Source: Listeria floridensis FSL S10-1187 | Lineage (GTDB): Bacteria; Bacillota; Bacilli; Lactobacillales; Listeriaceae | Length of the DNA stretch: 57,149 bases | NCBI RefSeq assembly: GCF_000525875.1 | Contig: NZ_AODF01000045.1 | Coordinates: 1-57,149 of the forward strand | Direction: 5' to 3' | Part shown: positions 10,526 through 20,326 of the stretch, piece after piece | How positions within the stretch are numbered: position 1 is the stretch's first letter | How the letters are laid out: every line of letters begins with the position of its first letter | The notes under the pieces: generated by a model | What the model saw: only the letters and a program-made list of their open reading frames with translations | Told to the model about the DNA's origin: nothing | Database searches by the model: none | Position numbers and translations under genes: made by a program

Positions 10526-10579
10526 TTTACATGATCTTAACATTAGCTAAATAACGGCTTAATGCTTTCCGTTTATAGT
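10526..10579 (+). promoter_or_regulatory. PhoP box and promoter of the pst operon
   Basis: Four hexamers TTTACA (10526), TTAACA (10537), TAAATA (10548) and TTAATG (10559) sit exactly 11 nt apart, the layout of a Bacillus-type Pho box. A further TTTACA (10508) and TAAACA (10518) lie upstream with less regular spacing. A -10 hexamer TATAGT is at 10574, 10 nt after the last repeat, with no good -35, as expected for a PhoP-activated promoter. Confidence 0.8.
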
Positions 10580-10626
10580 AGAGAATGTAAGAGATAACAA
10601 TTAATCAATAAGGTGGGTAACGAAAT

Positions 10627-11527
10627 ATGAAAAAAAAAGGTTTTGGGTTTACTTATAATTTTTTCAGCTTTAATGTTGGTTTTGGCAGCTTGCGGAAACG
10701 GAGATTCTGATAAGGGCAAGGCAAGCAGCGGAGATTCAAAAGAAATTTCTGGTTCGGTTACGGCTGTTGGTTCAACGGCACTTCAACCGCTAGTCGAAGC
10801 GGCGGGTAAGCAATTCCAATCTGAAAATCCGAAAGCACAAATTAATGTGCAAGGCGGGGGATCAGGAACAGGGCTGACTCAAGTTCAGCAGGGTGCAGTT
10901 GAAATCGGCAACTCTGATGTTTTTGCTGAAGAAAAAGATGGTGTAGATGCTTCAAAACTTGTTGACCATAAAGTGGCTGTTGTCGGGATGGCACCGGTTG
11001 CGAATAAAGATGTGGGTGTAGATAACTTAACAAAACAACAACTGATTGATATTTTCACTGGAAAAGTGAAGAATTGGAAAGATGTTGGTGGAAAAGATGA
11101 AAAAATTACGATCATCAATCGCGCTGAAGGAAGCGGAACACGTGCAACTTTTGAAAAATGGGCGCTTGACGGAGCGGATACAGTGAAAGCTCAAGAACAA
11201 GATTCTTCGGGTACGGTACGCAAAATTGTTAGCGAAACGCCTGGAGCAATCAGCTACTTGGCCTTCTCTTACATCGATGATTCGATTGTCGGTCTTTCGG
11301 TCGACGGTGTGAAACCAGATGAGAAAAACGTCGCAACGAACGATTGGAAGATCTGGTCTTACGAACATATGTATACAAACGGCGAACCTAAAGGGGTTGC
11401 TAAGGAATTCTTAAAATATATGACAAGCGATAGCGTTCAAAATGACCTCGTTCCACAGCTTGGCTATCAATCGATCAAACAAATGAAGATCGAACGCGAC
11501 GCTGAAGGCAATGTTAAAAATATCTAA
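10627..11527 (+). CDS. pstS: Phosphate-binding lipoprotein PstS, frameshift in signal peptide
   Basis: High-affinity extracellular phosphate receptor of the PstSCAB transporter. Lipoprotein signal with lipobox LAAC (cysteine about residue 20), then a substrate-binding domain with the phosphate-loop motifs VGSTALQPL, GGGSGTGL and NRAEGSGTRATFEKWAL. ATG 10627 follows AAGGTGGG and is out of frame with the body because of the A9 run at 10630-10638; with eight A the N terminus reads MKKKVLGLLIIF and the protein is 299 aa. Controlled by the Pho box immediately upstream. Confidence 0.94.
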
Positions 11528-11553
11528 TTCTGGAACAAAGAAATAGAACGGAG

Positions 11554-11579
11554 AGTCTATCCTGCGCGCAGGATAGACT
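11554..11579. other. Perfect 26-bp palindrome between pstS and pstC
   Basis: AGTCTATCCTGCG is followed by its exact complement, with no T run after it. In pst operons a stem-loop here commonly protects or partially terminates the abundant pstS message relative to pstCAB; that role is inferred from position. Confidence 0.7.
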
Positions 11580-11614
11580 TGTCCGTACGTTAGGGAATGG
11601 AAGGAGTTTTAGTC

Positions 11615-12538
11615 TTGGAAGTGATTAATGAAGAAAAGCTGACACGTGTTTCCAAGAAAGCACGTCTTGAATCGAGAGGGAAAATCATTACCTTCATTTG
11701 TATCGCGGTGATGGTTCTTGCCGCTGTTTCAATTTTATATTTCGTTATCTCAAAAGGATTATCCACCTTTTTTGTCAATAAAGTATCATTTATCGATTTT
11801 ATCTCCGGAAAAGACTGGAGTCCATCGAAACAAGATGCAGCTGGAAACCCGCTAGTTGGTGCACTTCCAATGATTATCGGTTCATTCGCAGTAACGCTTT
11901 TTGCAGCGTGTATTGCTGCACCGCTTGCAATTGGAGCGGCAATTTTTATGGTTGAAATTTCACCGCGCTTTGGGAAAAAAGTGCTACAACCTGTAATGGA
12001 ACTTTTGGTTGGGATTCCATCGGTTGTTTATGGATTTATCGGACTAAGTGTAGTGGTGCCGTTTATTCGTGAACATATTTCTGGAAGCGGCTTTGGGATT
12101 GCTGCCGCGACAGTAGTTTTAACGGTGATGATTCTACCGACCGTAACATCGCTTGCGGTTGATGCGATCAAAGCTGTGCCGCGTCATTATCGGGAAGCTT
12201 CGCTTGCGCTCGGTGCGACAAGATGGCAAACGATTTGGCGTGTTGTACTTAGATCTTCACGTGCGGGCATTTTGACGGCTATTGTGTTCGGGATGGCTCG
12301 TGCGTTCGGCGAGGCGTTAGCCGTACAAATGGTAATCGGGAATTCGGCGGTGATTCCAATTTCGCTGTTTGAACCTGCGTCAACACTGACAAGTATTCTG
12401 ACGATGGGTATGGGAAATACAGTCATGGGAACGCTTGACAACAATATTCTTTGGTCACTGGCGATGGTGCTTCTGGCGATGTCGCTCTTCTTTATCATTA
12501 TTATCCGCTTCATCGGCCGTAGGAGGAAAGCGAAATGA
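11615..12538 (+). CDS. pstC: Phosphate ABC transporter permease PstC
   Basis: One of two membrane permeases of the phosphate importer. Six TM segments and the permease EAA loop (YREASLALGATRWQTIWRVVL) are visible. TTG 11615 is preferred: AAGGAG ends 8 nt before it. An in-frame ATG at 11597 sits upstream of that ribosome binding site, so it is less likely. About 307 aa. Overlaps pstA by four nt (ATGA). Confidence 0.93.
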   Translation: MEVINEEKLTRVSKKARLESRGKIITFICIAVMVLAAVSILYFVISKGLSTFFVNKVSFIDFISGKDWSPSKQDAAGNPLVGALPMIIGSFAVTLFAACIAAPLAIGAAIFMVEISPRFGKKVLQPVMELLVGIPSVVYGFIGLSVVVPFIREHISGSGFGIAAATVVLTVMILPTVTSLAVDAIKAVPRHYREASLALGATRWQTIWRVVLRSSRAGILTAIVFGMARAFGEALAVQMVIGNSAVIPISLFEPASTLTSILTMGMGNTVMGTLDNNILWSLAMVLLAMSLFFIIIIRFIGRRRKAK

Positions 12539-13422
12539 ATGTAAAAACAAAAGACAAAATAGCTACTGGCGTATTTTACGTTATCGCTGGCTTTATTATT
12601 CTGATACTTGCCGGATTATTAGGATATATTTTGGTAAAGGGCGTGCCCCAGTTAAGCTTAAGCTTCTTAACGAATCCTCCGCAAGCTTTTAAAGCAGGTG
12701 GTGGCATTGGACCAGAGATTTGGAATTCGTTTTACATGTTGATTATCACGATGCTGATTTCAATTCCAATTTCGCTTGGTGCCGGGATTTACATGGCGGA
12801 ATATGCCCGTAAAAACTGGTTGACAGATTTGATTCGGACAATGATTGAAGTGCTTAGTTCGCTTCCTTCGATTGTAGTTGGTTTGTTCGGCTTCCTCGTA
12901 TTCGTTATCCAAATGGGTTGGAGTTTCTCAGTGATTTCAGGTGCACTCACATTGACGATCTTTAACTTACCGCTTCTTATCCGCGTGGTTGAAGATGCGC
13001 TTCGGGCGATTCCTGATACACAGCGGGAAGCAGGACTTGCGCTTGGAATTTCACGCTGGGAAACGATTACGCGCGTGCTCGTACCGGCCGCACTTCCGGC
13101 GATCATTACGGGAATTATTCTCGCGGCAGGACGTGTATTCGGTGAAGCCGCAGCCCTTATTTTCACAGCAGGTCAAAGTACGCCGATTCTCGACTTTACT
13201 AACTGGAATCCAGCAGATATGACCTCACCGCTCAATATTTTCCGCCCGGCTGAGACACTTGCTGTTCATATTTGGAAAATTAACGGGGAAGGAATCATGC
13301 CGGATGCGCGTGTAGTATCAGACGGAGCTTCCGCAGTCTTAATCCTTTCAGTTCTCTTGTTTAATATCCTTGCGCGACTGCTTGGGAAATTTGTTTTCAA
13401 AAAAATGACGTCTTCGTCTTAA
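12535..13422 (+). CDS. pstA: Phosphate ABC transporter permease PstA
   Basis: Second permease of the phosphate importer, 295 aa with six TM segments and the EAA loop (QREAGLALGISRWETITRVLV). Start ATG 12535 overlaps the pstC stop and follows AGGAGGAAAG. Intact frame. The gene is followed 18 nt later by the first of two pstB genes. Confidence 0.93.
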   Translation: MNVKTKDKIATGVFYVIAGFIILILAGLLGYILVKGVPQLSLSFLTNPPQAFKAGGGIGPEIWNSFYMLIITMLISIPISLGAGIYMAEYARKNWLTDLIRTMIEVLSSLPSIVVGLFGFLVFVIQMGWSFSVISGALTLTIFNLPLLIRVVEDALRAIPDTQREAGLALGISRWETITRVLVPAALPAIITGIILAAGRVFGEAAALIFTAGQSTPILDFTNWNPADMTSPLNIFRPAETLAVHIWKINGEGIMPDARVVSDGASAVLILSVLLFNILARLLGKFVFKKMTSSS

Positions 13423-13440
13423 GATAAAGGAGTTTTAGAA

Positions 13441-14278
13441 ATGATGATTACGAAAAATATGCCGAATGTAAGCGTAGCGGCACAAGATCAGACAGAAGCA
13501 GCCGCAATTCCTATCGACATGCAGACACACGCGATGGCTACTCGCGATCTCCGCGTTTTTTATGGCGAAAATGAAGCTATCAAAGGCGTTGATCTTGCTT
13601 TCCCAGAAAACAAAGTCACAGCGCTGATTGGTCCGTCTGGTTGCGGCAAGTCAACGTATCTTAGAGCACTTAACCGGATGAATGATGAAATCGACGGCTG
13701 CCGAATGGAAGGAAGCATTTTTTATAACGGAATTGATATTAATCGTAAAGAAATCGACCTTTATCGGGTGCGCCAAGAAATTGGCATGGTTTTTCAAAAA
13801 CCAAATCCATTTTCCAAATCAATTTATGAAAATATTGCCTTCGGGTTGAAGCGTCATGGAATGAAAAACAAAAAAGGAGTTGATGGAACGCGTGGAGAAG
13901 AGCTTACGAGGTGCGGCACTTTGGGATGAAGTCAAAGACGACTTAAATAAGAGTGCACTTTCACTCTCAGGCGGTCAGCAGCAGCGTCTTTGCATCGCAC
14001 GGGCGATCGCGATGCAGCCGAAGGTTTTGTTACTAGATGAGCCGGCTTCTGCTCTCGACCCGATTTCAACAAGTAAAATTGAAGATTTAATTGATGAACT
14101 AAAGGAAAAATACACGATCGTGATTGTAACGCACAATATGCAGCAGGCAGCGCGCGTTTCCGATTACACAGCGTTTTTCTACCTCGGGGAAGTCGTGGAA
14201 TTCAAAGGAACGAAAGAACTTTTCACGAATCCGACCGAAAAACGTACAGAAGACTATATTTCTGGAAACTTCGGTTAA
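13441..14278 (+). CDS. pstB1: Phosphate ABC transporter ATPase PstB, copy 1, one apparent frameshift
   Basis: ATP-hydrolysing subunit of the importer. Walker [11 protein letters not shown] loop MVFQKPNPF, signature LSGGQQQR, Walker [13 protein letters not shown] and switch His VTHNM are all visible. It has an N-terminal extension of about 30 residues compared with copy 2. The frame breaks at 13870-13877 (A6 followed by GG); dropping one base gives [20 protein letters not shown], which is the expected family sequence, and a 278-aa protein. Tandem pstB genes also occur in Bacillus and Listeria pst operons. Start ATG 13441 follows AAAGGAG. Confidence 0.91.
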
Positions 14279-14293
14279 GGAGGGCTTTTTGAA

Positions 14294-15071
14294 ATGACGA
14301 TGACGACTGAACAAACAAAATTAATGATCGAAGCAGACCAAGTAGACCTGTATTACGGGGCTAAACAGGCGCTTAAAAAAGTGTCGCTTGCCATTAAAAA
14401 AAAACCGTGTGACGGCGCTAATCGGTCCGTCTGGATGCGGCAAATCGACTTTTCTGCGGACGCTCAATCGGATGAATGATTTGATACCAGGGGTTAAGAC
14501 GACCGGTAGCATTAAGATTTCTGAGGAAGAAGTCAATCAAAATAAAGTAGATTTGGTAGGATTGCGCAAACGAGTTGGAATGGTTTTCCAGCAACCGAAT
14601 CCTTTTCCATTTTCAATCTACGATAATGTTGCTTACGGACCGCGAATGCACGGAGTGACGAATAAAAAGGAACTGGATGCAATTGTAGAAGAAAGCCTAC
14701 GTCAAGCGGCGCTTTGGGACGAAGTAAGCGACCGGCTTGATAAACCTGCAACAGGGATGTCAGGCGGTCAGCAGCAGCGTCTTTGTATCGCACGTGTGCT
14801 TGCAGTGAAGCCAGAAGTAATTTTGATGGATGAACCGACATCAGCACTTGATCCGATTTCAACATCTAAAGTAGAGGATTTGATTTTAGAGCTGAAAAAG
14901 GATTATACGATTGTGATTGTGACACATAATATGCAGCAAGCTTCGCGTATTTCGGATGAAACAGCCTTTTTCTTGAATGGAGAAATCATCGAGTTTGCGG
15001 ATACGAAAACGATTTTCACAAACCCTAAAGAACAAAAAACAGAAGACTATATTTCAGGTCGATTCGGATAA
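14294..15071 (+). CDS. pstB2: Phosphate ABC transporter ATPase PstB, copy 2, one apparent frameshift
   Basis: Second PstB paralogue, about 258 aa. Walker [21 protein letters not shown], signature MSGGQQQR, Walker [13 protein letters not shown] and VTHNMQQA are present. The A9 run at 14396-14404 breaks the frame; with eight A it reads [16 protein letters not shown]. Strong similarity to copy 1 indicates duplication, but the N termini differ. Start ATG 14294 lies behind AAGGAGGGC. Confidence 0.91.
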
Positions 15072-15087
15072 GGAGTGTAACACGAAT

Positions 15088-15747
15088 ATGGTAGCAAGAA
15101 AAATTTTTACAGAACAATTAAATGAACTGCATCAGCATTTGCTCGAAATGGGGATGCTAGTAAATGAAGCAATTTTTAAAGCAGTTAAGTCGCTTTCAGA
15201 ACGTGATTTGGAGCTTGCTAATCAAGTCGTTGCAGAAGACAAAGCGATTAATAATATGGAGCTTTCGCTTGAACAAGGCTCATTTGAATTAATTGCACTG
15301 CAACAACCGGTTGGAACAGATTTGCGGAAAATTGTGACCGTACTCAAGGCAAGTTCGGACTTGGAGCGGATTGCCGATCACGCGGTGAGCATTGCGAAAG
15401 CAGCGATTCTGTTAAAAGACAGTAAAGCGCTAAAGCCGATTCCAGAAATTGCAGAAATGGGCGAAATTGTGAAATCAATGCTTCACGATGTGTTGAACGC
15501 ATACTTAGCAGGTGATGCAGTTGCTGCACGAGAAATTGCAGCTCGCGACAATGAAGTTGATAAGCTTCATGGTATAGTATCTCGCAAGTGCATTGAGCAA
15601 ATGCAAGTTGATACGGAGCATTTAGAAGAGTTTTCGCATCTTTTGCTTGTAGCGCAGAACTTGGAGCGGATTGGCGACTACATTACAAATGTTTCCGAAT
15701 GGATTGTTTATTTGGAAAGCGGAGAAATTGAAGAATTGAATTTGTAA
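15088..15747 (+). CDS. phoU: Phosphate transport regulator PhoU
   Basis: Cytoplasmic two-repeat helical protein that tunes PstSCAB activity and PhoR signalling. 219 aa with the PhoU repeat signatures ASSDLERIADHAVSIA and AQNLERIGDYITNVSEW, one in each half, containing the metal-binding D/E residues. Start ATG 15088 follows AAGGAGTG; a longer in-frame reading would overlap pstB2. Last gene of the pst operon, closed by a strong bidirectional terminator. Confidence 0.95.
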   Translation: MVARKIFTEQLNELHQHLLEMGMLVNEAIFKAVKSLSERDLELANQVVAEDKAINNMELSLEQGSFELIALQQPVGTDLRKIVTVLKASSDLERIADHAVSIAKAAILLKDSKALKPIPEIAEMGEIVKSMLHDVLNAYLAGDAVAAREIAARDNEVDKLHGIVSRKCIEQMQVDTEHLEEFSHLLLVAQNLERIGDYITNVSEWIVYLESGEIEELNL

Positions 15748-15794
15748 GTATGAAGAGGTTCATCCTTGATTAAGTAAAGAATGAATTTGAGAGT

Positions 15795-15826
15795 TAAAAA
15801 GGCTGCCCGCGGGCAGCCTTTTTTTT
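15795..15826. terminator. Bidirectional terminator between phoU and the beta-helix gene
   Basis: Perfect stem AAGGCTGCCCG / CGGGCAGCCTT flanked by A5 on the left and T8 on the right, so it can stop transcripts from both convergent genes. The right edge touches the stop codon of the minus-strand gene. Confidence 0.92.
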
Positions 15827-17135
15827 ATTTTACATATTTGTATTTAAATGGGAGCTGTCCTTTAAATGGCGTGCTACGAATAACAAGTTTGTTGATTGGC
15901 GTAAGTTTTGTTGCCGTTTCTCTCAGAAAATAAGATTTTGGCGCAATCCGTCCGCCTGAGCGCACGGAAATCTGGTTATCAATAAATAGTGCCGATTGAA
16001 TCGTTTCGGTACCGTTAAAACTGAATAGTTTCTGATAAGTTTCGAGCGTCTGCAAAATAACTTTGTTATTCTCAAACGTCCAATTTTTAACATTTCCAAT
16101 CGGAAAAACATCGTAATTTTTAGGTGAGGTGTCTAAATTGAAGGCGTTATTCTTAACAGTGAAGTTTGTGACGCGAGCTTGACTGCTGCCTGGTCTCCAA
16201 GCGATAGCACTTGGTCGGCTAGTCTTTGAAGGATAATCTGATGTGAGGTTATTGCTTATGAAAGAAATTGATTTTATATTGTCTTGGATGGCTAAAAATT
16301 TATTTTTTACATTTTTACCGTAATTATTATAAATCTGGAAGTCGCCGCCGGAAATAACGATCGCTTCATCGGCCATGTTAAGAAAAGTATTATGATGAAC
16401 AGCGGCTTTTTGAACTTGCAGTAAATATAAGGCATTGTCCACTACATTTTCGAAACGATTACCGCTAGCTGTGAAGGAAGTGATACTTGGAGCTAAAGCA
16501 ACGACTGCTTGATTAACTTGATAGAAGCGGTTATTTATTAGCTGAAACTGATTGGAGTTGCTGCCTTGGATGGTAATGCAGCGATTTAAATCACCGAGTT
16601 TAGCCGTATATTCAAAACCGTTTTTAGTGAAAATATTTTGTTCAATGGTGGCATTTTGAACACCATCTAGTAAGATGGCGCTATCTGTTTTGTAATAACC
16701 GAATCGCTTTGAATAGCCCGTAAATTCGTTATGACTAATCGTGATGTCCCTATTCTTTGAAAATTTAAGGCTTCCTCGTCCGCGGTGAGCCAAGTCAAAG
16801 CGGATATTTTTCACCGTAATATGGGTGTGTCCTTCTGCAAATGAAAGTAAGTAAGGTGTTTGGCTGCTTCCGGTACCATTGAAATCAGCACGTATTTCGG
16901 AACCTGAACTTGCGCCGATCAGGTTCACCTTTACATTTTGAATTGGCTTAGAAATAGTATAAACGGCATCTGTTTTACTTTTCAAATGAATATCTCCCGT
17001 TTTTCCATCGATAAGCGGCTCAAGCGGTATAACAGTTCTTGTAGCTGCTTTTGTTTGAAGCTCAGCATGGCCAACTGGTAAAACAACAGTGACAGCGAGC
17101 AGGCATAACGATAGAATTATGCGTATTTTTTTCAT
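15825..17135 (-). CDS. Secreted parallel beta-helix repeat protein
   Basis: 436-aa exported protein. Signal peptide MKKIRIILSLCLLAVTVVLP with cleavage near GHA, then a right-handed parallel beta-helix pattern of short repeats rich in N (ITVKNIRFD, ITISHNEFTGY, ATIEQNIFTKNG, FQLINNRFYQ, AAVHHNTFLN). This fold occurs in pectate-lyase-like and other polysaccharide-acting proteins, but no catalytic motif is identifiable, and no LPXTG anchor is present. RBS AAGGGGGAA on the minus strand supports the start. Divergent from the BspA-like gene, which is also secreted. It interrupts the usual phoU to csbA/uvrB order, so it appears to be accessory. Confidence 0.8.
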   Translation of the reverse strand: MKKIRIILSLCLLAVTVVLPVGHAELQTKAATRTVIPLEPLIDGKTGDIHLKSKTDAVYTISKPIQNVKVNLIGASSGSEIRADFNGTGSSQTPYLLSFAEGHTHITVKNIRFDLAHRGRGSLKFSKNRDITISHNEFTGYSKRFGYYKTDSAILLDGVQNATIEQNIFTKNGFEYTAKLGDLNRCITIQGSNSNQFQLINNRFYQVNQAVVALAPSITSFTASGNRFENVVDNALYLLQVQKAAVHHNTFLNMADEAIVISGGDFQIYNNYGKNVKNKFLAIQDNIKSISFISNNLTSDYPSKTSRPSAIAWRPGSSQARVTNFTVKNNAFNLDTSPKNYDVFPIGNVKNWTFENNKVILQTLETYQKLFSFNGTETIQSALFIDNQISVRSGGRIAPKSYFLRETATKLTPINKLVIRSTPFKGQLPFKYKYVK

Positions 17136-17321
17136 AATGAATTCCCCCTTAAAAAAGAAGTACCCTCTGGAAAAATATGGAAAACGTAAAATTGGTTACG
17201 ATTAGATTATGTTTTTGTGACTTAGGTTTATGTGGCAGAAGTTACACCTGAAATTTGGACAATTACAGAATATACTAGCCCAAAGGATAGAAAATTTATG
17301 TGTGAAACTGGATTAGTTGAT

Positions 17322-17359
17322 AAATAGTCACATTTTTCAGTAGTTTAATTTTGTATACT
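17322..17359 (+). promoter_or_regulatory. Candidate promoter of the BspA-like gene
   Basis: A -10-like TATACT at 17354 has no good -35, but 32 nt upstream (start to start) lies AAATAGTCACATTT, which recurs at 56801 with the same spacing to a -10-like hexamer before the last gene of the window. The rest of the divergent intergenic region 17136-17390 shows nothing else I can name. Confidence 0.35.
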
Positions 17360-17390
17360 TAAGATAATGGAATAAAAAGGAGGGGAAAGA

Positions 17391-19767
17391 ATGAAAGCGC
17401 TACAAGGGAAATGGCGGATTTATATGATGTTACTGATATTGATTATGAGTCAAGCCATACAAACAGGGAATGTATTAGCAAGCACAGCGATTGTGAAAGA
17501 AAATAAAGAAGTTGAAAAAGTGAAAATGACAGAAACGGAGGGGACAAATACAGAGTTATATATTGATCCATACATTTTTAAGGATATATATGTTACGGGT
17601 AGACAAAGTACGGAAATTAAAAGGGTTACGCTAGTGGTTAATAAAAAAGAACGAAATGAAGTCGCGGTGAAGGAAAATGGTAATTTTAAAATCTATGTAG
17701 CCCCATGGATTTTGAGCGCGAAGGATCAGGTAGAGATAATAGGAAAAACGGCGAGCGGAGAAGAAGTAACGCGTAAATATGTAAACATTCAGCCAATAGA
17801 ACAAGATTTTGGCATAACCGTAAATCATTACACACTAGGAGAGTCAAAAATTGTCGGGACATATGGCAGTGACATTGCGAAAATTCGTCTGTTTGTAAAT
17901 GGAAAAGTTGTTAAGCAAGCCGAAATGAGAGATGGTAGTTTCATAGTTGATGCAGAACAGTATATTATGGCAGCAGAAGACAAGGTAGAAATTATCGGTG
18001 TCGACGATGGATACTTTGAGCAAGCTAGACATACAGTTTCTGTATCGGAAGAAAAAATGACACGAGATGTTTTTACTTTTGGTGATGTATATATTACAGG
18101 AACACATGGAATAAGCATTGATAAGGTAGCGGTTTTTGTAAATGGGAAAGAACGAAATGAAGTTTCTGTGAAAGAAGGCGGCCTATATAAAATCTATGTA
18201 GAACCTTGGATTTTAAGTGGAAATGATCAAGTAGAAATTGTTGGTAGAACAGGAACTGGACAAGATGTTGCTCATCAAAAAGTTATAATGCAGGTGGGTA
18301 AGCAAGATTTCTCTGTATCAGTGGATGAGTATATGTATAAAGATCAGCAACTGACAGGGAGTTATGGTAAAGACATCAGTAAGGTCAGGCTTTTTGTGAA
18401 TGGTGAGGTAGTTGCGCAAGCTATAACCAAAGAGGGGAAGTTTCAATTTGCGACCGCTGGACAGTTTATTAAGAGTTCAGAAGATCGAGTGGAAATTGTT
18501 GGTGTAGACAAAGGCTATCATGAACAGGCTCGCAAAGCAGTTTCATTGGATCAAGCGGGTTTTATCGGAAATGTTTCTTGGATATGGAAAAAAGAAACAA
18601 AAGAATTAGTGTTTAGCGGCGGAGAATTCACAGAAGACAATAGATTGCGCCAGATTTTACTTAAGTATAAGAATGCCAAGGTCATTCGATTTTCAGAAAA
18701 AGTACAATTTCCGAAAAACTGCTCGATGTTGTTTCAAAATATTGGTGATTTAGATTGCAAAATTGAAGGTGGTCAAAATATGGATATGTCACAAGTGTTA
18801 ACGATGCAATCAATGTTTGATTCTTCCAATATAAAATCTATAGAAAGCCCTGTTTGGGATACTTCAAATGTTTCTGATATGTCGTATATGTTCAGATTTT
18901 CTAAAGCAGAGTATCTGGATTTAAGCGGATGGGATGTGTCAAATGTTAAAACAATGGAAGGAATGTTTTTCAGTTCAGGGGTTCAAGTTCTATTAGCTGA
19001 AAAGTGGAAACCTGTACAGGTAACTAATATGTCAAGCATGTTTGCGTGGACAAATTTTAAAGAATTAAAAATAAAAAATTGGGACACATCAAATGTTGAA
19101 ACCATGCATTATATGTTCGGTGAGTTAGGTCCTCTTTCAAACGGAGGCGATTTTAAACTAGATCTTAGCGGTTGGAAAACATCAAAAGTAAAGAATATGA
19201 GCTATATGTTTGTTGCCGATGGTTCCATTATTGAAGATGCTTTTACACGCTTGTCGCTTAACTTAAAAGGTTGGGATGTTTCAGAAGTGAGAACAATGGA
19301 AAAAATGTTTGCCAAAATAATAATTAGCAATCAGGATTTTGATATTAGTGACTGGAATCCAGTAAAAGCAGAAAATATGTCATACATGTTTTTTTTACTC
19401 TACATTTGCTAATGTAAAACTCGATTTAAGTGGTTGGAATACTCCCAGCCTAGCAAATATGGAAAAAGCTTTTTATTCATTGGGTGCAGGTGAGCTTAAT
19501 ATTGCAAATTGGAATAGCTTAAACGTAACGAATATGAAAGAAGCTTTTTCGTATGCTTATTTGTCAACTTTAAAAATTGGAACTAACTTTAGGTTTGCAG
19601 GCGATTGTGGACTTCCTTGGTCACCTTACGAAGTAGATCCCCGACATGTGTATAGTTGGGAGTGTGAATCGAATTCAGACTGGGTTTATCACTCCACTGG
19701 GGAGTTTGTTAATAATTACGACGGAACGCAACCAGGCACGTATCATTGTATATTAAAAAAAGAATGA
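17391..19767 (+). CDS. Secreted BspA-like repeat protein with Ig-like modules, one apparent frameshift
   Basis: Large secreted protein, about 791 aa. Signal peptide at residues 1-31, then four Ig-like modules (about 55-400) in an A-B-A-B order: modules 1 and 3 share KIYV-PWIL and DQVEI-G, modules 2 and 4 share IRLFVNG/VRLFVNG and QAR--VS. The C-terminal half (about 420-760) is a BspA/DUF285 region with repeats of the type LDLSGWDVSNVKTMEGMF. No LPXTG or other cell-wall anchor is seen. The frame breaks at the T8 run 19389-19396; with seven T it continues as YMFFYSTFANVKLDLSGWNT in repeat register. RBS GGAGGGG precedes ATG 17391. Likely adhesion-related; function not established. Confidence 0.85.
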
Positions 19768-19779
19768 TAATACAAGATT

Positions 19780-19817
19780 CTCTTGCAATCTTTTAATAGA
19801 TTGCAAGAGTTTTTTTT
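19780..19817 (+). terminator. Intrinsic terminator after the BspA-like gene
   Basis: Perfect 12-base stem CTCTTGCAATCT / AGATTGCAAGAG with a six-base loop and eight T. Confidence 0.93.
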
Positions 19818-19864
19818 GTTTAAATAAGTTTTTTTTAAAAAAAATCCTTGCAATTTTATCTGAT

Positions 19865-19904
19865 ATATATTAATATATGTGTATATTAACATATATTAAT
19901 ATAT
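19865..19904. repeat. Two copies of a 14-bp AT palindrome before the metal-efflux pair
   Basis: ATATATTAATATAT occurs at 19865-19878 and 19891-19904, 26 nt apart start to start. Each copy is self-complementary. They may be regulatory or simply AT-rich spacer. Confidence 0.5.
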
Positions 19905-19954
19905 AAGAAAAACACAAGTCCTAAAGAGTTGCGCAAACCACTCTTTTCACGCTA

Positions 19955-19970
19955 TCATATGAATATATGA
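19955..19970. promoter_or_regulatory. Likely operator for the ArsR/SmtB-family repressor
   Basis: TCATATGAATATATGA is a 6-4-6 inverted repeat 26 nt before the repressor start. AT-rich inverted repeats of this kind are typical targets of CzrA/CadC regulators, so autoregulation of the two-gene operon is likely. Confidence 0.55.
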
Positions 19971-19995
19971 CCATATAGTAATGGAGTGAATCAAG

Positions 19996-20299
19996 ATGGA
20001 AAATAAATCGGGACTTAATGAAGCAACCTTGCAAGACGTTACACAAATTTTTAAGGCGCTTTCGGACCCAACGCGTGTTCAAATTTTGAACTTGCTACAA
20101 GAACGAGAATACTCAGTAAACGAAATTGCACGGACACTAAGTTTTAATCAAACAACAGTTTCCCATCAACTGCGATTTTTAAAAAAATTTACGGCTCGTC
20201 AAATCGAGAAGAGAAGGAACAACCATCTTTTACTCACAAGACGATCATCACGTTCTTGAACTCTTAAAACAAGCCATTCATCACGTTGAACACCGTTAG
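19996..20299 (+). CDS. ArsR/SmtB-family metal sensor repressor (CzrA-like), one apparent frameshift
   Basis: Small winged-helix repressor of the following efflux ATPase, 100 aa after correction. HTH region [21 protein letters not shown] is clear. The A7 run 20191-20197 breaks the frame; with six A it reads [20 protein letters not shown]. The C terminus then shows an alpha-5 metal site ([19 protein letters not shown]) as in the zinc sensor CzrA, and the CVC cysteine motif of CadC is missing in the recognition helix region. So zinc or cobalt sensing is more likely than cadmium or lead. Start ATG 19996 follows GGAGTGA. The pump gene follows 27 nt later. Confidence 0.86.
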
Positions 20300-20326
20300 G
20301 TAACGGCGCCGCTTTAGAAGGAGAGA

